Below are positions 57,766 to 64,000 of a stretch of DNA of 64,000 nucleotides, one piece after another; the first letter of the stretch is position 1; each line of letters opens with the position of its first letter. The notes under the pieces are model-generated. The model was not told the origin of the DNA, made no database searches, and saw only the letters and a program-made list of their open reading frames with translations. This DNA comes from Sorghum bicolor. Its lineage: Eukaryota; Streptophyta; Magnoliopsida; Poales; Poaceae. The stretch spans positions 50,563,166 through 50,627,165 of the forward strand of contig NC_012873.2 of NCBI RefSeq assembly GCF_000003195.3, written 5' to 3'. The translations under genes were made by a program, and so were the position numbers.

Positions 57766-58308
57766 ATCCCCACATATTTATAGGGCATATAAGAAAAGCT
57801 CTCGAGTTTCCATGTCGTTTCATATACCAGTCGTTTCGGTGGAGACTGTTAAGTTGAACTTCCACCTAGAGTACAGACTACACTTAGTCACAACTTGAAC
57901 AATGGACTATGCCTTGAATTGCAAGTTTTGTGTGATATAAGTTTCATCTACACTCATAACTGATACCGGGTTGCATGAACATCCCCTCTGGTTGAAGCAT
58001 ATAAGTCATACTTCTGGCCCATTCATGAGTATCTAGAGATCACCCAAATCTCATAGACTGTGACTAGCAGTCAAACTCATATAGGTGTATTCCTTAAAGA
58101 TGTTCTGTAGGACAACATCTATCGCTTCTCAAGCCGCTTTGGAATACATTAAGGTACAAAACCATCCTACCTTACAGACTTAGGAAAGAAGTGCAATTGA
58201 GATGAGTTAAGTAAAAGGTCTTTCCTCACAATCTACTTCTGGCTTGTTTCACCATTCTACTTTACGGGATCTCCGATCATATAGAACAGGTTGCCACCAT
58301 GGTAGACC

Positions 58309-61300
58309 TCACGTGAGTCTCAAACCCATCTCACTCGATGCACTATCTATCACATTACGTGATAGTCCCTTTGTGAATTGATCTGCCAGATTCTTGGACG
58401 TATGAACATAGTCCAATGCTATAACTCCGGAGTTTCTCAATTTTCTGACAGTCTTCAACCGTCGTTTGACATGCCTAGTAGACTTCATGTTGTCCTTAGA
58501 ACTGTTGACTTTAGTGATTACCGTTTGATTGTCACAGTTCATGGAAATAGCTCGCACAGGTTTTTCAACCACCGGTAGATCCATCAGGAGTTCACGAAGC
58601 CACTCGGCCTCAGCGCCGACGGTGTCTAATGCTGTGAGTTTTGCTTCCATGGTTGACTTCGTTAAGATAGTCTGCTTGCAAGACTTCCATGAAACAGCGC
58701 CACCTCCAAGCAGAAACACATATCCACTTGTGGCCTACACATCAGCATCAGATATCCAATTTGCATCACAATAACCCTCTAATACCTTTGTGTATCCGGT
58801 ATAGTGAATGCCATAGCTCATACTACCTTTCAGATAGCGCATCACTCTCTCAAGAGCTTGCCAATGAATATCTCCCGGATTTGACACAAACCGGCTAAGT
58901 TTGCTCACTGCAAACGAGATATCAGGCCTCGTGGCACTAGCAAGGTACATCAATGAGCCTATAATTTGGGAGAATCTTAGTTGATCCCTTGCTATTCTTC
59001 GATTTTTCCTCAATAGCACACTAGGATCATAAGGCGTAGGAGCAGATTGACAGTCATTGTACCCAAAGCGACTTAAAATCTTTTCCACATAGTGGGACTG
59101 CACAAGTGTAATCCCACCATTGCCTTCTCTTGAAAGCTTAATGTTTAGAATAACATCAACTTCTCCCAAATCTTTCATCTCAAAGTTATTAGATAAAAAG
59201 TCTTTAACTTCCTTGATCACATCAAGGCTTGTCCCAAGGATCAGTATGTCATCCACGTACAGACAAAGGATCACACCTTCACCCCCACCAAACCGATAGT
59301 ACACACATTTGTCAGCTTCATTAACAGCAAAGCCGGCAGAAGTTAAGGTTCTGTCAAACTTCTCATGCCATTATTTTGGAGTTGTTTTAGGCCATAAAGG
59401 GATTTTAAAAACTTACACACCTTGCCCTTTTAACCACTTGTTACAAATCCATCAGGCTGATCCATATAGATCTCTTCCTCTAACTCTCCATTTAGGAAAG
59501 CTGTCTTTACATCCATCTGATGAACGAGAAGACCATGAGAGGCAGCCAAAGACAGTAACACTCGAATTGTGGTCAAACGGGCAACAGGTGAATAAGTATC
59601 AAAGAAATCTTTCCCTTCTCTTTGGATATAACCCTTAGCCACAAGCCTAGCCTTGTACCTCTCAATTGTACCATCAGGCCTAAGCTTTTTCTTGAACACC
59701 CATTTACACCCTATAGGTTTACACCCATAAGGCCGTTCAACCACTTCTCAAGTTTCATTAGACATTATAGAATTCATCTCATTCCTTATTGCTTCCTTCC
59801 ACAAGTCAGCATCAGGAGAGGAAAATACCTCTTTAATGGTTGTTGGGGTATCATCCACGAGGTACACAATATAGTCATCTCCAAAAGACTTCACTTTTCT
59901 TTGTCTTTTGCTCGTTTGAGTGACTACATTATCATCCTCCTCAGGATAGTGAACATGGGGTTCATCAGATTGTTCTATCAGAATAAATTGCTCATGGGAG
60001 TTTATAGACTCATGACTAGAAATATTAGGTGTACTTTTCATAGGAAACTCACTTTCAAAGAATGTTGCATCTCTAGATTCCATTATAGTACCAACATGCA
60101 TATCTGGTACTCCAGAATTTATAATTAAAAACCTATACCCTATGCTGTGAGTAGCATAACCAAGGAAAATACAGTCAACTGTCTTAGGTCCGAGTTTGCG
60201 TTTCTTGTTTATTGGCACATTCACTTTAGCCAAACAAGCCCAAGTACGCAAATAGAAGACATTTATTCTTTTCTTTTTCCATTCCTCAAATGGTGTGATT
60301 TCTTTATTCTTTGTAGGAACTCTATTCAGGACATGACACGCTATCAATATCGCCTCACCCCACCATTCCTTAGATAGACCCAAAGTCTCTAACATAGCGT
60401 TAACCATCTCAGTTAGAGTACGGTTCTTTCTTTCGGCAATCCCATTGGACTATGCTGAGTATGGCGGTGTCCTCTCATGAATAATTCCATGTTCTACGCA
60501 GAAGTCAGAAAAATCACTTGAAAAATATTCTCCACCACGATCGAACCTTAAGCGTTTAATTTTCCTCTCAAGTTGATTTTCTACTTCAGCTTTATAGGCT
60601 TTAAAATATTGTAATGCTTCATCCTTTGTTTTAAGCAAATACACATGACAAAATCTAGTACAATCGTCTATAAAAGTAATGAAGTATCGTTTACCACCTT
60701 TAGTCAACTCACCATTCATCTCGCATAGATCGGAATGGATTAATTCTAATGGTGCCAAGTTCCTCGCCTCCGCAGCCTTGTGAGGCTTGCGAGGTTGCTT
60801 GGATTGCACGCATACATGGCACTTAGAATCTTTGACTAAATTAAATTTCGGAATTAAATTCATATTTGCTAGCCACGTTAAACAACCATAATTAACATGA
60901 CAAAATCGCGAATGCCAAATATTCGACTCATTCGAAATCACAGTATGGTTCACGATTTTATTACACACATCAGTATGGAACAAGCCTCCGCAATCATAAC
61001 CTTTACCAATAAAAGTTCCAAACTTTGAAAGTATAACTTTATTGGCCTCAAAGACTATTTTGTAGTCATCTCTACAAAGCTGTGAGCCAGTAAATAGATT
61101 CTTTTTGATGGAGGGGACATGCTGCACGTTCTTCATCAGCACCGTCTTTCCCGAAGTGAACTTCAGAATTACCGTACCAACACCAAGAACACGCGCATGA
61201 GAGCCGTTCCCCATCAGTAAGGCTCCAGTGTTGCCGGCCTGATAAGAAGAAAACAAAGAGATGTCAGCACACACATGAACATTAGCCCCAGTATGCATCC

Positions 61301-61460
61301 ACCACTCAGGTGAATGACAGACTGAAAGAATAGTGGGTAAATAATTACCATACCCAGATGTTCCTCCTTCAGCCTCGCCAATGACCATGTTTACTGACTT
61401 TTTCTCTTCTCGTTTCAATTTACGGTCTGGACAAGCACTCGCCCAGTGGTCATCGCTACC
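58309..61460 (-). pseudogene. Copia-2 pol (protease, integrase, reverse transcriptase, RNase H), broken
   Basis: In element order: protease start W-W-M-H-T-G-A-N (His where the catalytic Asp is expected) near 61305; integrase zinc region (W-H-S-R-F-C-H, C-H-V-C) near 60930-60800; integrase core with D-L-C-E, F-I-D-D and the late A-E-R-K (60750-60420); RT with L-Y-V-D-D-I-L near 59250; RNase H with G-Y-C-D-A-N-W and the S-T-M-E-A-K block near 58640. Stops lie at about 60450, 59747 and 58734, and there is a frameshift near 59370. The remaining frames are long and clean, so decay is modest. Confidence 0.92.
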
Positions 61461-62498
61461 TCAAACAAAGCAGCCTCCATCTGCCTTTATCTTCTTAAAA
61501 GTCGCAGTTTGTTTTGGCTTTGGATTTGCCCATTGCTTGTTCTCTTGCTTGTTTTTTTTCTTATTACGGAATGCGAATTGCTTTTTCTTCTGCACCACAT
61601 TGGCACTAGAAGACTCAACGCCTTTCCCATGTGTATCTTTTGCTCTCGCCTTCTCCTCAACATCAAGAGTTCCCATGAGTTCGGCAAGACCAAACTCTTT
61701 CCTCTGATGCTTTAGAGAAGTAGCAAAATCCTTCCAAGAAGGTGGCAGCTTAGCGATTATACCGCCGGCCACAAACTTTTCAGGCAACACACAAGGGAAT
61801 TGTTCTAGTTCCTTAGCTAGTGCCTGTATCTCATGTGCTTGTTCAATCACAGAATGGCTATCCACCATCTTGTAATCAAACAATTGTTCTATGAGGTACA
61901 GCTCGCTACCAGCATCAGAAACCCCGAACTTGGCCTCAAGCGCATCCCATAATTCCTTAGCAGTGGTGCAAATGATATAGTTGTCAACGTACTTTTTATC
62001 GAGCGCACTAATCACGGCGCATCTGAAGAGATTATCAGCAGCCATGAACGTTTGCTCCTCCTCAGGAGTAAATTGTTCCGGCTTCCCCTCCGCGGCGTGA
62101 TAGCAACTCATAGCAGTTAACCACAATATCATTCTCACGCGCCACCGCTTATAGTTTGAACCATCAAATAGATCCGGTTTTAACGCAGGAGCAAAACCAC
62201 TAACAGAAAAATGCCTAATATCAGGTTTTTGGATTGTTAAAAATTTAGACATTTGAATGTTTGATTTAATCCAGAAAATTACGCATAAAATTGTGGTGGC
62301 ATATATTTGCACGTGTGCAATTTTATCACTACTTAGATTAGAGATAAACATTGCAAATACTACTGCAACAACAGCAAACATACTGAAAACGAAAAACAAT
62401 CGTTTAAGATTGTACCCTGAGGAGGGACCAGTGCCAAAGGCACCGGCGGCTCCATTCGCACTAGTCGATATAGTGCGTTGCTCGAAGTAGCGGACCAC
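61461..62498 (-). pseudogene. Copia-2 gag, open back into the 5' LTR
   Basis: One uninterrupted 345-codon frame starts inside the LTR (ATG at 62498), crosses the LTR end at 62235 and continues through the Copia Gag block (W-D-A-L-E-A-K-F-G-V-S-D-A-G, A-H-E-I-Q-A-L, L-P-P-S-W). The LTR part encodes a strongly hydrophobic run (F-F-V-F-S-M-F-A-V-V-A-V-V-F) and a second one (T-T-I-L-C-V-I-F-W-I). An internal Met (62254) 20 bp before the LTR end could be the true start. The zinc knuckle begins G-G-C-F-V and its second Cys codon is TGA; the His and last Cys follow in frame (D-H-W-A-S-A-C). Confidence 0.88.
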
Positions 62499-63181
62499 AG
62501 TCGATGCAGGAAGATGTTCGCAATGCAGTCCCGCGAACGTCCACCAGGAAGAAGACGAAGACGCTGTAGTTGATCTCGATTCGCCGGAGTGGAAGAAGAC
62601 GATCTCGCCGGTGAGCAGTCGCGGAAGACTCTCCCCAAAAACCTGATTGCCCGCACACCCGAGTAGGTGTCTCGATGCAAGGCGTCGGGTTCCGGAGGCC
62701 TGTTCTCCCGATCTCTGTGCGCGCAGAGGTTAACTCGACAGGAAGAGAGAAGACTGAATGTGTGTCTCGCAGGGATGGAAAGAGTGTGTGCGTATGGAAT
62801 ATATAGGCCCCAGGCAATCAATCACAATTAATTGCCATAAACGAGACAATCAATTGCAACGGTCAGATCCCGTTTTCCTCCCTTTTCTTATTCACCACGC
62901 GTGTGCCACGTCACGTCACGCTCGCTCGTCTCGACCTCGACAAGACAAGACAACGCACGCACGACACGGCTCGGCTCGGCGGCGGCGGCGTGTGCGTGTG
63001 GCACCCCTTTTCCCTCCCTCAACTTCTCCATAGGAGCTAACAAAGGCCACCTATTTAAGTTGAGTTAACACATGGTCAATCATCAATATGGTACTAAACC
63101 ATTTTCATTGTAGCATTAATTATGGGCCCTTGAATTAATCATCAAATATAATTATGGGCTAAAAGCCCATTATATTCAACA
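62235..63181 (-). repeat. Copia-2 5' LTR (947 bp)
   Basis: The complete LTR copy. A minus-strand TATATATTCC promoter box lies at 62803-62794. Its outer end TGTTGAATATAATG abuts the AATTA duplication at 63182-63186. Confidence 0.93.
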
Positions 63182-63620
63182 AATTATTTGTTGAAATAGC
63201 AAACCAAAGCTACTGCAACAACAATAAAACAAAAGCACGGTGCGAGATGCAACATCAAAAAAAGACTAATGCAATAAAAAAACTTATTGTAAGAGCGAAA
63301 CAACACTACTGCAACAACAGAAATAAAAATGCACATACAATTGTAATATATGTGTATAACCACTATGCAACTTGCATATAAAACGCTTTCAACGTACGTC
63401 TAAAAATAGCTAAAACATTTGAAACATATATGTGTATAGTCATTACAACATATGCGACACTAAATCTACTTTTACAATATCCACTGAAACATTTAAAACA
63501 TATAATTACAAAATGCATGTATAGTCATTGCAACATATGCAACACCGTATCTACTTCTGTGATATTCGAATGAAACATATACAACATCTAGATGAAATAT
63601 ATGAAACTTACATATAAAAC
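63182..63620. repeat. TGCAACA-type degenerate repeat, right part
   Basis: It continues the repeat cut by Copia-2: CTACTGCAACAACA, GATGCAACATCAAA, GTCATTGCAACATATGCAAC and GAAACATAT phrases. No gene and no element ends are identified. Confidence 0.75.
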
Positions 63621-64000
63621 GAATGAAACATAGGTTGACGCCGCTATAGAGCTCATTGGCGTGCACGGACCTCAACAGTGGCATGAGCAAGCGGACGAAG
63701 ACACAGTGGAGCGGTAAATTCATGCTGACAGGGCACATGGCACGGACGTGTCTGACGACCACAACTATGATGCCGAGTTATCTCAAGAACGCAGCCCAAC
63801 AAATGCCGCTGTTCTACGTCATGCTGGAGCCGTCATCCGAGCCCACACCACCACAACGTCCTCCCTCGCCTTCTGCGGCACCACGCACGACATCTACGAC
63901 ACTGAGTCTGTCTATGGCCACATAATGGCGAGCTGCTCCGCTGGAGAAGGCGACCGATGTGGTGGATAATGCCACAGCGACAAGTGGATGGCCTGACAGA
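63621..64000. other. GC-rich end of the window, no gene recognised
   Basis: Overlapping frames (63656-63925, 63748-63969) show Thr/Pro/Ser-rich sequence without a known domain. A feature may continue past the window edge. Confidence 0.35.

Larger units (their letters stand above)
56977..63181 (-). mobile_element. Copia-2: Ty1/copia LTR retrotransposon on the minus strand, decayed, TSD AATTA
   Basis: LTRs lie at 56977-57765 and 62235-63181. In element orientation they start TGTTGAATATAATGGGC and end AAATTTTTAACA. An exact AATTA duplication lies outside (56972-56976 and 63182-63186). A polypurine tract (ATATGTGGGGAT in element orientation) adjoins the 3' LTR at 57766-57777. Gag, protease, integrase, RT and RNase H follow in Copia order and are clearly homologous to Copia-1. 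Several stops and at least one frameshift inactivate it. As in Copia-1, no initiator-Met tRNA match follows the 5' LTR and Gag is open back into the LTR. Confidence 0.95.

Noticed and set aside
63656..63969. Gene at the right window edge
   Set aside because: Overlapping Thr/Pro/Ser-rich frames have no domain, and the window ends before any context could support them.

Overview
This window is nuclear DNA of a grass, probably a panicoid/Andropogoneae species of the sorghum–sugarcane–Miscanthus type. That is inferred from GC-rich plant genes with GT–AG introns set in AT-rich intergenic DNA, from grass-type Stowaway, Tourist and hAT MITEs, from CACTA elements with CCTTTAGCACCGGT-like subterminal repeats, and from the GGCCTTGTTTAGTT-ended MITE family. 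There are no bacterial or organellar features. Species cannot be fixed without a search.

Only two host genes look intact. One is a five-exon Nudix hydrolase on the + strand (4392-6685, 232 aa, complete Nudix box). The other is an intronless AP2/ERF transcription factor of the LEAFY PETIOLE-like type (24567-25397, 276 aa). A decayed DUF1618 gene fragment (about 11.3-11.76 kb) and a 5'-truncated LINE (9.47-10.14 kb) are relics. Almost everything else is nested transposable elements, many of which I could bound to the base by target-site duplications (TSDs).

Layout: 1.09-2.94 kb, a CACTA element (TSD CTC) holding a Stowaway and a hAT MITE and a broken transposase start; 3.9-6.7 kb, the Nudix gene; 9.5-11.8 kb, LINE and DUF1618 relics; 12.6-19.7 kb, a Tourist-like element (TSD TTA) split by Copia-1 (TSD ACCGA); 21.2-21.8 kb, a small CACTA with antisense pol III-like boxes; 24.2-25.4 kb, a MITE abutting the ERF promoter and the ERF gene; 25.8-27.0 kb, a duplicated 260-bp segment flanking nested MITEs; 31.7-34.5 kb, a CACTA (TSD GGA) carrying a 1.65-kb solo LTR (TSD GCAGC); 35.0-37.4 kb, another CACTA; 38.0-38.5 kb, a hAT MITE (TSD GATACGAC); 42.8-54.6 kb, an 11.8-kb CACTA (TSD GTG) inserted in a foldback repeat; 55.2-56.4 kb, MITEs; 57.0-63.2 kb, Copia-2 on the minus strand (TSD AATTA), related to Copia-1.

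The most notable structure is the 11.8-kb CACTA element. It carries a small intact GRF zinc-finger ORF, a decayed TNP2 transposase with DUF4218 and DUF4216, a second copy of the subterminal repeat block followed by its own TATA box, and a second gene joining an En/Spm-type transposase domain to a Ulp1-like (C48) cysteine-protease domain. The two Copia elements share an unusual layout: the Gag frame runs back into the LTR through a hydrophobic segment, with no recognisable initiator-tRNA primer-binding site after the LTR. All transposon proteins are interrupted except the GRF ORF, so these are relics, not active elements.
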